Below the pieces are notes generated by a model. It was not told where the DNA came from and did no database searches. It was given only the letters and a program-made list of their open reading frames with translations. Of a stretch of DNA of 64,000 nucleotides, positions 21,268 to 37,221 are shown one piece after another. The stretch is from Sistotremastrum niveocremeum HHB9708. Taxonomy: Eukaryota; Basidiomycota; Agaricomycetes; Sistotremastrales; Sistotremastraceae. The DNA is taken from NCBI GenBank assembly GCA_001630475.1, contig KV419396.1, positions 62,001 to 126,000 of the forward strand. The letters are read 5' to 3'. Every line of letters begins with the position of its first letter. Within the stretch, counting starts at the first letter, position 1. The translations under genes were made by a program, and so were the position numbers.

Positions 21268-22752
21268 TCATCGTCGGTTAGAACGTGGACCGGTGGAATA
21301 GCTTTGACCTGCGTTACGTTCCATCAATTCGCGCAGCGGGCCCAAAAGCCGTGTAAAGGCAGGCGCTTTCAATGCGGCGACCTTCAGCTTTTTCTGTGTC
21401 GGATCAGTGCGTTGGACGGCACTGACTGTGGCAGCACGAGGTGCCAAGCGCAACAGTGATAGCTCTGAAGACAAAATCAGTATGGCCGAGAGTAAAGCGC
21501 TAGGTCAAATCTCACCTCCGAAATAGTCGCCCTTCTTCACAGAGTTTACCCTGACATCTCGCCATTCCCCATCTTCACCTTGTTCTCGTTTCGTAACAAC
21601 ACCTTCACCTTCTTCAACGATAAAGAAACTATCGCCCATTTCTCCTTCTTGTACAACCGCCTCTCCATCATTGAACACTCTCGAAATGAGAGAATCCGCA
21701 ATCTTACTTCGCTCTTCAGGGAGAAGAGCTTGAAGCAAAGGCACGGTCGACAAGAAGTGCTCATACATCGTCCTGCGTCTATGAGCCGCCTTCAGGATGA
21801 TCGTGCGGAACGTGATACGATCCAGACGCCAAAGAACGCAAGGTTCAGTAGATAAGACAGTTGCTGCTCGAGGGTGCCCATACATGAGCGCCAACTCGCC
21901 AAACTGATCACCCGGCTTGCATTCTGCTACTTGCTTGCCGAAATCAGGATGATATCCGGGAGGGAAGATCGTGGAAGGGTATGCGGCGTTGTTGTGAGAG
22001 GTCAGGGAGGCTGGTGGGACGGGATCATTCTTGATGAAGCATTGTAGCAGGCCTTCTTCCACGACGTAGAAATAGTCGCCTGTGTCACCCTGACGGATAA
22101 CGACCTCGTTTGCGCCCACGCGCGTTTCTTCCATTGCGCCAAGCACGCTTTTCAGCTGTTCATCGCCAATGTCTCTGAAGATAAAGTTGCCGGAGATGGC
22201 TTGTTTTATTCTGCGGAGCTGATCGCTCGTTTTGGGAAAGAATGGCAATGGCTCGTTTGAAGACGAGTTGACATGGATGGTCTCTGCACTGACGGATGTT
22301 CGTCGTCCCAACGTCGAAGCAGGGGGGTGGAGGAAATCGCCAGGGTTCATGGGACCGATAGGATCAGAAGGGGGGAGATCTGGTCGAATGCCATCGACGT
22401 TGAAGGTGATTGGCTTGTTCGCTTGATGCGGAAGCAAAGCGTTGCCAGGCACGTCGAGGGTGCCAAACGGACGGTGAGGAGTGGGTTTGAGATTGATAGA
22501 GGAAGAGGGAGGTATGCCAGCACCGTCAAAGGGATTGTCGATAAAATGGTCGTGCGGCAGGAGCGGTTCCTGGACGCCGTTGACGCCATTGGGCGCAGTG
22601 AGCTGATAGGAAGCGAGCACTTTTCTGGTTCGCGACCTCTGTTCTTCCAGGCGGTGCTGGAACCAGTTTGCACAGAACTGGAGGGCGTCCGTGGGCTGGA
22701 CGCGCTGTGCATCACGACGCAGGTCAGTAATGAGCGAGTCGAAGGTGGACAT
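21268..22752 (-). CDS. BCY1: cAMP-dependent protein kinase regulatory subunit
   Basis: Inhibitory subunit of PKA: it holds the catalytic subunit inactive until cAMP binds. The start is MSTFDSLITDLRRDAQ at 22752; the frame extends upstream without an ATG, and a TTTCCAG just upstream suggests a 5' UTR intron. Residues about 1-40 form the dimerisation/docking helix pair (FCANWFQHRLEEQR). The inhibitor site is GRRTSVSAE, with a phosphorylatable Ser, so type II-like. Cyclic-nucleotide domain A has the phosphate-binding cassette GELALMYGHPRAATV; domain B has it split by an intron, GG|ELSLLRLAPRAATV, in the last exon. Total about 478 residues. The long Pro-rich linker before the inhibitor site is usual for fungi. 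Confidence 0.95.
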
Positions 22753-23744
22753 GGGTTTCAGAGCGAGATGGGTGGTGGTCGAGGAGGAGGGGTTGGGTTG
22801 CACCTTTTCTGGAAAGACAAGACCTGATTACATAAGCACTGGAGTGGGTGATGGCGACGGGACGGATTGCAGGCGAGGTGATCGATGGGACATGATGTGG
22901 TTTGGTCGTCGACGACGATGGGGACGATCAACAAGATGTGAGAGCTGATGGAGGGGACGGGGGCAGAGAATCTGGTGTTCAACAATGGGGGGATGTGATT
23001 GGCCAGAGGATGATCCCAGGATGAGCGGGATCATGTTGCCACGAGGACGGAAGAGGACGGGATCGCCGGGAATTGTCGGGTAGATTGGATCGGCGATTCG
23101 GATGAGGGGATCGGATGGTCGGGTCCGTGAGCCGACATATTTAGAACCGAATGAGGCCGGTTCGGAAGCGAGATGGACAAAGCTGGACACACGGGGTAAG
23201 CGCGAGGACGCAAGCCGGGAATGACACAATAGGAGAGATGATGCAGATGACCTTGAGGATGAGGATGAATGCACCCAGAAGATCGGACAAGTGACCATTG
23301 CAGAAACAAACAGTCTAGTGCCGCCCCCGAACCCTACCGGTGGCCGAGCGAGCGTCAGCGCTTTTGACAACGGCAAGTGTAATGCAGCCCGAGCGAGGCC
23401 AAGACGATCTACATGCTGCTCGTCGTCGTGCGCAGTCGTGTCTCTCTGTGTCTATATTTAAATATCTTTCTGTATTTGGATGTAACTTGTCCATAAGCAG
23501 CGGCGGGAGGGCGGAGTGGCGGCGGCTGGGCTACGACGGCCGGGAGATCGAAGCAGACGTCGAGTCACTCCAAGTAAACGGATATTACTAAGATCGACCC
23601 TTCCCGGCGAGTATCGCTTACGAAAGCTCACTCACCCGCAGAATTTTCTCGATATATGCTCGACTGCCCATCTAAAGCAACCAGCCCGTCTCTGCCCCAG
23701 TCCCTTCCTCTCCCCGTCCCCTCCCATCGACTCCCTCCAAGCCA
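22753..23744. promoter_or_regulatory. 1 kb divergent intergenic region, PKA-R and Ytp1-like gene
   Basis: No gene is recognised although the stretch is GC-rich with several open frames on both strands. It lies between two divergent genes and probably carries long 5' leaders; a splice-acceptor-like TTTCCAG at about 22810 (minus strand) points to a leader intron of the PKA gene. Confidence 0.5.
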
Positions 23745-25983
23745 ATGCGGCCCTCTCTCATATTTGGTCTCGCCTCTGCATTTGTGGTCGTACATGTGTC
23801 ATCCCTGCCGACCCGTGCCGAGCTCAGACGCCATGATGAACATCATCCCAGTCCAATGCCCCTAGACCATCCCGACGCCCACTCGCACTCTGCGCATGCT
23901 GGGCCACCTCTGACTGTTCTCAATGAGACTGAAGTATTGCTTGGACACGTCCCAGATCCCCTCTCCTACTGGGCGCATGACTTTGAGTCACCGGAGTTGC
24001 CGTCCTATCAGGGTTTCATGGTCGTGCACGTCGTCGGCATGTCCTTGGCTTTCTTTGGATGTCTTCCTGCAGGTGCGTCCTTCACTTTCTTGCGCAGAGA
24101 ATCCGTAGTGACTCACACTGCGCTTCTCCAGCAATCTCTCTCCGCATAGCAAATAGTCCTTGGCGTTCACCAGTAGTGATCGCTTTTAATGTATTGGTTG
24201 CCATTAGTGTCGCAGCAAGCACCTTGTATAAAAAATTGACTCCTGACCTGTTCGTGTTTCTCTTATTATAGCTGCTACCCAGTCCGACGCTCACTTGCCT
24301 GCTCTAGTTATGAGGGTTCGAAGCATGGCCTTATAGGCTATGTCGTGGTCATTTTGGCCTCCATTATTCCCATTATCGACGCATTTGACTCTATCAAGTC
24401 TCTCATCACTGCTCTGCGCAATGGAGAGAAGTTCTCCATCAGCCTGATCAAGGCTTCATTCCTCGATACGCATGCTCAGGCTTCGGAGTACACCGGCCTG
24501 AATTTCCACGACGAACCAGAAGAATACGAAACTGCAGCTCTGAGAGCTGACGATGAAGAGCTCGAGAAACCGAGACCCAGACACGAGAGACAGTCCTCTA
24601 GCGACACGTTTGTGAACGACGATCACCATCATCACAAATCTTCGCGCATGTCGATCACTTCGGAATTCTCAGAGTCCACCGCCAGAGATTCCCCGACAAT
24701 GTGGAGAGCTCCAGCTTGGAACACCGAAGAGCAAAGTCCGAAAAGCCTTGTGGCTCGCGTGGCTCATTCGGCATTCATCGCTCTCGAGCGTCTCTTGATT
24801 TTCGGCGCATTTATAGCCCTCCAGACGGGTGCAGTCACCTACACAGGCATATGTCGCGAGAACTACATCAATGGCTGTCTAGCCCACCTCATCAGTGCGT
24901 ACTCTCACACACAGGGGTATTCCGGCGTTCTAACTCGGCAACTAAACTCTTAGAGGGCGGCATCTTCTGGTCCTACGGTCTGATCTCCTTCGGTCGATAC
25001 CTAGGCGCTTTCGCAGACAAGGGTTGGGTACGGCCTTCATCTTCGTGAAGATCCCGTTCTAATTTGAGTTTTACCGTTTAGGCTTGGAATAGAGCTCCGC
25101 GATCGACTCACGGTCGTGTGCCGGTTTCTGCCGAGTTTATAGAGTCGTTTGTGATCTTCATCTATGGCATTACGAACACATGGATGGAACGGTTCGGCGC
25201 GGAACCGGGATCGCCATTTACGAGTAAACAGGTACAACACATAAGCATCGCTGTGCGTATTTTCGTCTTTGACGGCGTTATGACAAATCTGGGTCTCACG
25301 TGCGACATATCTCTTTTTCAGGTCATGTTCTGGTTCGCCGGTCTCGTAGGAATGGCAATCGAGACCAAGACATTCAGAAATTGGCTCGCGTCGTCTGCTC
25401 TTTCATCTGTGAAACCAGATGAGCAAATTTCAGAACCACATAGTTATGTAGGCAGCTTCAACCCGTTCCCAGCTCTTGTAGTCGGCGTTACCGGAATTGC
25501 AATGGCCGCACATCACCAAACATACTTGTTCCAGGTACACACTCGATCGTTTTTAGAGTTCCGCATGGCCACTTGACTGACCGGATATTTAGGTCCAGAT
25601 TCACACGCTCTGGGGAAATTTCCTGGCCGCATTCGCCGTCCTGCGGAGTCTTACCTATTTCTTCCTCTGGCTCCGGCCTTCCAAGTCCATTTTGCCTTCC
25701 CGACCTCCTACTGAAGCGCTCGCGAGCTTTTTCTTGACCGCCGGAGGTCTCACTTTCATTTTCAGCACTGAGCAAATAACCTTTATGGCGATGCGAAGAG
25801 GGCACGATGGTAGATCTTTCTTCCAGAAATGTTCGCACTCTTGCTAAAGCCATTTTTCTAGATGTGATGATGTTCCTCAATGTTGCAGTCGCAATAACGT
25901 GCCTTGCGTTCTGTTGGGTCCTCTCAATATCAGCCTTCAAAGGCTGGGTAATGTTCCGGTCACGACAACCTATGTCTGTTTAA
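23745..25983 (+). CDS. Ytp1-like multi-pass membrane protein
   Basis: Fungal membrane protein of the DUF2427/Ytp1 type; the molecular function is unknown. Eight exons with short introns join cleanly, for example TPDL|YEGSKHGLIGYV and HLI|KGGIFWSYG. The N-terminus is a signal peptide (MRPSLIFGLASAFVVVHVSS) followed by a His/Pro-rich lumenal segment and the first membrane block (GFMVVHVVGMSLAFFGCL). A hydrophilic loop rich in Glu, Ser and His (DDHHHHKSS) lies between the DUF2427-like N-terminal half and the Ytp1-like C-terminal half, which has about six further spans (FGAFIALQTGAV, VMFWFAGLVGMAI, ALVVGVTGIAMAAHH, VMMFLNVAVAITCLAF). The tail is short (MFRSRQPMSV). The His-rich segments hint at metal contact, but that is speculation. 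Confidence 0.85.
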
Positions 25984-26354
25984 ATAGTAATTCTTAATTA
26001 ATAGTCAACCTTCTTCTCTTTGTTTTTCCACTTACGACCTTTCCGTTTCAACCTTCAGTTGTCTTAATTTCATGTAGCCCTTCATCGACCATCGAGTCTC
26101 CCTTACGAGTTTACGATTCACCCCCTTTCCATGTGCATATTTCCCTTACTTTAACGTTCTCGCACCAGTGTTTGTCACGAGTAGTAGAAGTTGTTTTCAT
26201 GCACTTAATAGCATTGTTGTTCTACCCCATTCCTGAAGATTTTGTACATAAGTTATGGATGCGTGCGAGAGGGGGGAGGGAGAGATGGGAACGCGCGGGA
26301 CTCCAATCGTCACCGGACTATCTGTGGGCAGAGGGGCTAATCACGAGTCTAGGA
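25984..26354. other. convergent 3' region, Ytp1-like and COQ2 genes
   Basis: T-rich sequence between two converging stop codons. No gene seen. Confidence 0.6.
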
Positions 26355-27710
<1,356 letters not shown>

Positions 27711-27860
27711 TGCAAGCGAGGCCCTCGTGATCACGTATTGAGTACAACCAACAACTCCGTTACTGAGTAAAACGAAAGTAAAGAAAAAGACAACGATGTT
27801 CGGAAAAGACGTGACATGGAAAACAATGAGAAGAAATGCAGATCATATTACAAAAACAGA

Positions 27861-28929
27861 CTACCACTCCTTCGTCAATTTGAAGGTCCACTCCCATTCT
27901 AAAGAAAGGTCAGGCACGGTAGAGGCTGTATGTTGAGCATCACTCACCAGCGTAGATTTCTCCATCATCATCAATCACTCGACTCTTGACGGTGTACGAG
28001 CCACTGCGAGCCAGAAGCCCAGAGGGTGATTCCTGATTGCCAGTCAGTCGTATGCTCCGACTGGATGAATGCACAGAACACGAACCTCAGGCTCGAAGTT
28101 TTTGGTGTATGGTTCGCCACTTGGTGATGGTCCATACGATCCCAGCATTTGTTCAGCCTTGTCGACTGTGGAACTCCTTAGAACGCTATGCCGAAAACTA
28201 AGAAGTATCACATACCCTTCACTCCTGCTCGCTTGACGACGTGGATATATCGAACGCCCTAATCGAAAACGCGATCAGCAGATGTAATGGAACAGCGGTG
28301 GCATCGGTGCTCACAGAGATGATGCTGTGATTAACTTTGAAGGTGATGCCGACACTGATCAAGATTTTGAGAACCGAATGGAACCACTCTACATCCGACT
28401 CACTTGTACTCGACACCTTCTTTGATATGGATCGGGTTCTTCTTCAGGTCACTGAGGGCAGCCTCGTCGTTGATATTGATGGAGATTTTCTTTCCAGCAG
28501 GTAGGGATGGTGACACGAGGAACAGGCTCAGGACGGTGACCTAGATCGGTGGCATTGATAGCATCTAGGGTCCAGATTCTGGTGTTCGCACTGCTCACCT
28601 TAGGCCCACTACCTCCCTCACCAACAGCATTGAGACCTGGAGGTATGCTCGTCAGCGAAAGGAAAGTGGAGTAATCACAACCCTCGTACCCAAGCTGGCT
28701 TTCCATCGATTGAGGGACTCGTCGTTGGCATCAAGCTGCGCGTATTCTTGTGCACTTTTCTTCTCGCCAGGCTTGTAACCTAGACATGAAGCATAAGGAT
28801 GGGTGGCTTCAAGACTGCAAACGACGTCTCACCTTCAGCAAAGGTGGGTTGGAGATCAGCGTGATCTTCGTTCTACAGCAGCGTTAGAGATTGGGATGTT
28901 ATTGAAGGGTGGCATCGTACGGTGGCCAT
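27861..28929 (-). CDS. RDI1: Rho GDP-dissociation inhibitor
   Basis: Cytosolic protein that extracts prenylated Rho/Cdc42 GTPases from membranes and keeps them GDP-bound. The model has about seven short exons. Exon 1 encodes only Met-Ala-Thr (28921-28929) before a GTACGA donor; exon 2 starts NEDHADLQPTFAEGYKPG, the Rho-interacting N-terminal arm. Then come AQLDANDESLNRWKASLG and the immunoglobulin-like core: GITFKVNHSIISG, RYIHVVKRAGVKVDK, QMLGSYGPSP, the conserved turn PSGLLARGSY-type segment, and IDDDGEIYAEWEWTFKLTKEW at the C-terminus, which forms part of the prenyl-binding pocket. Length about 200 residues, normal. An upstream ATG near 29273 looked like an alternative start but belongs to another gene's zinc-finger exon. 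Confidence 0.88.
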
Positions 28930-29184
28930 GAGTATTGGTGGTACGGAAGATGAGGTAGAGTACAGGAAATATGCAAGAGAGCAGATGGAGATGAGAGTAC
29001 AGAACAAGCGCGAGGTAACCGGCGTTCTTATTACAATTCAGAAATCGAAATCAAGATTTCATCACTATCGATCAACATCAACCCGCAACCACAACCGCAA
29101 CTTCCGGCGCGCCATCATCATCGTGCATCGTCGCTATCATCCAACTCAGTCAAATTCTGTTCAGCAGTAGCATCAAAGCTCGTA
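28930..29184. promoter_or_regulatory. short intergenic promoter of Rho-GDI
   Basis: 255 bases between the stop of the CCCH gene and the Rho-GDI start, both reading leftward. It has an open plus-strand frame but no recognisable coding content. Confidence 0.45.
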
Positions 29185-30875
29185 TCACTCACCTCCTCGA
29201 AACCGACATCGCGTTCCCCAGGTGCATTTCTTCCCAGCCGGACAGACGTGACCCCAAACACATCGCTCGCCATAACTACAAGGCCGATCTGATTTCAGAT
29301 TAATGACCGGCGCTCAGTATCCCAGTATAATCGTCTTACTGTTCAAGATTCTAAAGCAGGGGACTTTCTTTGCTGCATTGGCCATATCTGTCATCTGTGC
29401 CTCGGACAAATTATACGAATGCGAATATTTGCAGCTTGCCTACATCACGAACTCAATAAGCATAATTGCATGCTTTTCTCGACTTACTCCTTTGGAGCAT
29501 ACTGCAAGATAGAACTCCGTGCATGGGGGCTGTTTTTCTGGTAGAACCTCAGAATGGTCGTTGGGAATGGAACACAATAAACGACCAACGCTTGTGTAAC
29601 GGCTTCAAAATTGAGGCGTCAAGTTCGGTCGATTTGAGCCAAGCCTGTGACTTCCTCACTCACCAAAGTCGGGTCTACGACCAGCCCTCTATGAACGGTC
29701 GCTATCGTGGCTGCATCTGTTGTCGGCAACGTCGGTGTGATTCTTGCAACGGCCCTCGATTCTTCCCTGTGGCTATGGCTAGACCAACTTGGGCTTGGGC
29801 TGGACAACATGGAATTATTCAAGAAGGTATCGCCAATCTCAAGTGTCTTGAAGTGCCGATCTTGGTTTGTGCTCTTAGAGGGGCCCTTTCCCTGAAGCAG
29901 AACCATTCTATCCTGGAGGTGTTCCTGACACACTGCTTGGAGCAGTTGAACATGTTGGCCTAAAATGTGCTCCCAGGTCATTCATCCTGCGAACCATGAT
30001 AAGCTAAACGGCAGCCGACCGACACTCTTACCTCCGAAGTAAATCCTCAAAGTCTGCGGAAGCTTAATGCCAAACATGACTTGCTCTGTGATAATTCCTG
30101 GGTCATGATCGTGCCCCAAGGAATAAGCGGCAACATACCAGCAATTTTGCTTGCCACTTGCTCGCTTCGTTCTCCAAGATCTACCATCAAATATCTAGGA
30201 GACGCGTATCCAAATCCTTGAATAAACGCGTCGTATTGAGGCGCGGAGCAGATTTGCAGGTGCGTCAGACGTTTCATAACCTCCGCTTTGTTCATCATAA
30301 CCGTGATCCACAGTTGCACTTCTCCCAAAGATTGTGCGGATGCTAATTTAGCAATGTCCCGAGCGATGTGGTGATTAATTTTCTCCGCGACTTGAAATCC
30401 ACCTTCTTCACCCATAGCAAGGTATTGCTGGCTAAATAACAGGTCGTTCCCATCGATCACTACGAAAACGAAGGCATCCTGTAAAGTAATTGAAGGTGGA
30501 AATATAATCGTCACATTGTCATCAAACTGACGTTGATTTGGTGAGGCTTATTCGAGACTCCTTGGATGTGCGCATTCTTCCAAACAGATAGTTCGATTTC
30601 CAAAGCTGCAACTTTTTCTTGCAATGCCAAGTTTCGCTCGACAGTTTCCTTTGAAAGCACTGAGTATTGGTCCTTAGCCCTTAGGTACTACGCCAATCTC
30701 TCATCCAAAACACGTGCCCTGCAGAGTTTCAAGAACACTTCCCCTTTTTTCACCATGGGCAGGTGTTAAGTGTTAGTGTCTCGTCTCTCGCGCTAGCGAC
30801 CCACCAACGGTCTCGTTCATCAGCCTCACGAGGATCAATACGAGTCTCGCTTTCAGAGGTACTATAAGGAGGCAT
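29185..30875 (-). CDS. NYN-like domain protein with tandem CCCH zinc fingers; reading frame possibly damaged
   Basis: A fungal family with an N-terminal coiled coil, an NYN/PIN-like central domain (the DUF7923 type, by memory) and C-terminal CCCH fingers; RNA binding is likely, the function unknown. The coiled coil spans YSVLSKETVERNLALQEK. The central domain has AFVFVVIDGNDLLFSQQYL, VQLWITVMMNKAEVM and, across introns, LPQTLRIYFGG|QHVQLLQAV. Finger 1 is CTEFYLAVCSKGASCKYSH (C-x7-C-x5-C-x3-H); finger 2 is CSYGERCVWGHVCPAGKKC, built across an intron at about 29295-29349. Oddities: an in-frame TAG (DERLA-stop-YLRAKD) at about 30700, avoided only by a non-standard AAG splice acceptor, and a GAG acceptor before VLPEKQPPC. 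It could be a working gene with odd splicing or a recent pseudogene. Confidence 0.68.
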
Positions 30876-31257
30876 GGGTGTGGGGAATGAAAACCCTTGT
30901 CGATAGGAACAAATCTCTTATTGTATATTACAAGGCGCCTGGCGTGATTCAGAGTGGGATTACCGTAGCCAGTGATATATAGCACGGTTTCCGAATTTGG
31001 GATAAAAAATCCAACAGATAAAATGGATCAAATGCTTCCTCGAAATGAACAAGAGACACGCACATGTGTGCGTTCATGGCTCAGAACCATATTTAAAGCA
31101 GAAACAGAAACACAAATCGAGTTGAAAGAAGGCGCGACACTCGATTGACTGCTTTTACGTAATCGTCTTTAGGGCCGGTCCTGACGCGCGAAGGGGACGA
31201 TAGAGCTAAGACGCGACGCGCCTCGACGCGAACATTGGCAACCAGCGTATCTCAAAC
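30876..31257. promoter_or_regulatory. divergent intergenic region, CCCH gene and MCM4
   Basis: No gene is seen. The MCM4-proximal end carries the ACGCG cluster described separately. Confidence 0.5.
31184..31231 (+). promoter_or_regulatory. cluster of MCB-like ACGCG sites before MCM4
   Basis: Four ACGCG cores (31184, 31211, 31216, 31226) sit within 48 bases, ending 27 bases before the MCM4 start codon. ACGCG is the core of the MluI cell-cycle box bound by MBF (Mbp1/Swi6, Cdc10 in fission yeast), which switches on DNA replication genes at G1/S. Binding here is inferred. Confidence 0.65.
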
Positions 31258-34192
<2,935 letters not shown>

Positions 34193-34295
34193 GAGATACG
34201 TGTATTTTATTTGTACTACAAGCATATGTTAGTGATTGTTCGGACCATGTATGTTGATGAAATTAGTGCACGGTGCACGCCTTTCTTGATCGAAG

Positions 34296-35836
34296 CTATT
34301 CCAGTGTCGCGGTCTCCAGTTTAAATGTGTCCATTTCGACGACTGAGTGCGTTCTTCGCGCTTTCTCTGCCGCGAAAACAGTTAGGTGGCTATTCAGCAC
34401 TTCTCCGACATCTGTTCCCAAAATGCTTTGGTCCTTGGCAGTGACAGCGTTTACAAAGCTTCGCATGAGACCAGTATCCCCTCCGCCGTGACCTCCTCCA
34501 TCACTTTGAGGACGGACCATCCTAGTCCTGTCTTTGCCAGCAGGTTTGCGGAAATCACTGACAGTAAAATACGACATGTTGCCAATGATTTCACCATGTG
34601 TAAAGTGAAGACGTGTCTCCCGTTCACAGATCGTATCGGTGAAAGCAACCATGGTGAATGAAACTGTGGAGCCATTGGAGAATTCGATGTTGACGACCTG
34701 ATGATCGCAGACGTCGTTTGGAGACTCGTAGACGCAGACCCCATATGGGCCGTTCTTGAGTGCGTCCGTGATGTTCTCAATGTCTGGAAGTTCATCTACG
34801 AGCGGACGGACGGGCCAAAGATCGTAGCCCTTGCTGATACGATCCAGGTAAACTGTATGGCGATCATGAATATGGGATGAATGAACATTTTTGAAGCAAC
34901 TGACTTCGTTTCGCACTGTAAGGGCATTCTTCTTTGATGGGACAGTCTAAGCAACGCTTAGCATCTCCAGCCTCTGCAGGTTTTCTGTCCTTTCGGAAAT
35001 GACTCAAAGAGCCAAATGATGACACTCGAACCGGTGTTGCGGGTTTCATCCAATGACAGAGTATATCAATATCGCTAATCATGTTGTCAGAGAGAGAGAA
35101 TTGGGAAGGAGGTCATGCACTTACTGACAACTTTTCGTCATTAGACTGAAAGAGCTGAGTGCTTCACTATGCCAGTTGCCACGAACGTAGGAATGGGCAA
35201 AGTGAAAGTATCCTACAGGTTCGATCTGTACTGCATTTATCAATTGACCTAGACTTCCAGATTGGATGATGTCCGTAATAGCTTGACTATAAGGAGAATA
35301 TCGCAGCACTGCGCCACGTTTAGAATTATCCAGAATTATATAAGGGTACTTACCATGACCCATGCCGAAAATAATTTTGGCATCTGAGACTTCTCGATAC
35401 ATGCGCATACAGTCTTGAATCGTCACCGCCATGGGTTTCTCACAAAGAATATGATAGCCTTGTTTCGCAAGCGCAGTGACCACCGGAGCGTGCAATGCAT
35501 CTCCAACAGCAACGACTAATGCATCGCATAGCTTCTTAGAGTGTTGCTGAACAGAAGCAGTGGAGGCAGCTTCGAAATCCTGCCATGTCTTGAACACAAG
35601 ATTCGGCTGGACGCTATGAGCTTTGGCGAATTCGGATCGTCTGAAAGGTCTTGGATCGACGACCGCCACCACCTTGCAACGCGTAGGATTTCGCAGTGCA
35701 TAACCTGCATATGCCTTACAGAAGAAAAGATCAGTTACAGACGTAGGAAATAAGACATTGATCTGACTAATCCGCGTTCTCCACATCCAATGATAGCGAC
35801 GGTGACTGGTGAAGACGTGGCAGACAACTCATTCAT
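34296..35836 (-). CDS. Gfo/Idh/MocA-family oxidoreductase
   Basis: NAD(P)-dependent sugar- or inositol-type dehydrogenase; the substrate is unknown. Start MNELSATSSPVTVAIIGCGERG at 35836, whose GCGERG is the Rossmann nucleotide loop; an intron with a GTCAGA donor follows. Next come KVVAVVDPRPFRRS, the conserved CEKPMAVTIQDCMRM (EKP catalytic-site lysine) and GMGH. The C-terminal half has a Cys-rich insert, CLDCPIKEECPYSA, seen in one subgroup of this family, then HTVYLDRI-type sequence and FSNGSTVSFTMVAFT. The end is VEMDTFKLETATLE. About 440 residues and six exons. It converges on MCM4 with only 103 bases between stop codons. Confidence 0.87.
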
Positions 35837-36303
35837 GATAGCCTGAGCGAGAAAGAAGAACCAAGGAAGGGAAGACTCATTTGAGCTAATGCAGTATTTA
35901 TCGTCTGGTGAGCACCTTCTAACCCCTGAACGGACAGCATGGCCACGCGAGAGTCGGACGGCCCAACGGCACAGGCCGATTATTCAATCCAGAAAAAAAT
36001 AGCTTCCACACAACTGGCAGGAGGAGCTCGAAAGACAAGCAATAGTCATCGGTGGGTCTAGGCGTATAGATGCACAGCGCTCGGAAAGACCTTGAAGTTG
36101 CACAGCATTCAAGCGAGAAAAGCGTATGCCATTTTGCCCAGCATTCAATTATCAAGGCACAGCAGAGTAAGACAATGGACTGAATCTTGAAGCAGCGATC
36201 ACACGGGGAATATTGGGGGCATGTTCGATTGCATTGCAGATAAAGAAAGGATAGGAAGACATGCGCAGTAGACTCATGCAAAGATAGTAGACATAGTGTC
36301 AAA
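35837..36303. other. gap; promoter of the oxidoreductase and 3' UTR of RPS25
   Basis: 467 bases with no gene recognised. Confidence 0.5.
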
Positions 36304-36840
36304 TTACTCTGCGCCGCCACCAGTCGTACGGGCTATTGGGACATTGATTAATGACTGGGATAGAAAAAAGGATACGAGAGAAACGCACTGTAGATCAACT
36401 GTCCATTGTGGTGAACAATGCGTTTAATCAGACCCTCCTTCTCCAAATGCCGGATCGCAGTCCGTGCCAAACTTCCGTTGACTTTCAATCGCTCGATGAG
36501 GATGCTCTGGCTGATGAAGCGGAAGGTAGGGACTTCCTTCATGATACGGTCATAGGTGGGCTTGTCGAGGATGACAGCGTGCTGGGCCTTGTCCTTCACT
36601 TTTCCCTTGGACCACTTCTTCTTTTTTGCAGCTTTGCCGCCTGATGACGATGATGGGGCTGCCTTGGCTTTAGCCTAAGAGAAAGAGAGATTTAGCAAAG
36701 TGTCGTTTGATGTTATCCGCCGAGCCGTGCAAGCATCCACCGCAAAGACGACCACGGATGCAACCCAAACAGCATAGATGGTCAAGCCACGACGCCTGTA
36801 ACGTCTCGGGAAGAGAAAGAGAGAGGAAAGTGCTCACCAT
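36304..36840 (-). CDS. RPS25: 40S ribosomal protein eS25
   Basis: Small-subunit ribosomal protein near the E site. Three exons. Exon 1 is the initiator ATG alone (36838-36840), followed by a GTGAGC donor; exon 2 starts AKAKAAPSSSSGGKAAKKKK and holds nearly the whole protein: VILDKPTYDRIMKEVPTFRF, SQSILIERLKVNGSLARTAI and HLEKEGLIKRIVHHNGQLIY. An intron then splits Thr (A|CC), and the last exon gives RTTGGGAE with TAA at 36304. Length about 105 residues, matching the family. A micro first exon is common in ribosomal protein genes. The AT-rich promoter lies to the right. Confidence 0.95.
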
Positions 36841-37221
36841 TGTTGTCGCAGACCTGACCTGGCGTTGAGGAAGGCGACGTTGGCGTTTTAGGTTTTGAGC
36901 GCAAGATCCAAACTCCGCTAATAGTAGCCCAACTGGCGCTCGCTCGCTAGTAATATGTGGCTGTGTCTAGACAGCGTCTAATCGATATATTTGGTTCACC
37001 ACACGAATTACAATAAGACAGTAGAGTAAAAGTAAACCCAAAGAGAAATCGAACAAGAGAATGAAAGGGTGATCGTTCCGAATCTTACACACAATGTTCA
37101 ACACCAAGCACAAGTGCTAGACCTTCCATCATGTCCATGCGCGAGAATACAACATTAGTCAAAACAAAGTGGATAAAAATGAGTGGAAGAAGATTGCCAA
37201 AGGAAAAGAGGCAGAGGAATA
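36841..37221. other. gap; RPS25 promoter and 3' UTR of BEM1
   Basis: 381 bases without a recognisable gene. Confidence 0.5.

Noticed and set aside
22753-22803. Longer PKA regulatory subunit start at 22803
   Set aside because: That position is GTG, not ATG; MSTFDSLI at 22752 matches the family start.
28922-29170. Plus-strand 82-codon frame between Rho-GDI and the CCCH gene
   Set aside because: It overlaps the Rho-GDI first exon antisense, has no domain, and its C-terminal half looks like random basic sequence.
29192-29273. ATG at 29273 as the Rho-GDI start (MASDVFGVTSVRLGRN)
   Set aside because: The same bases in another frame give CSYGERCVWGHVCPAGKKC, a clear CCCH finger that splices onto the upstream gene. 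A better Rho-GDI start (Met-Ala-Thr then GTACGA donor) lies at 28929.
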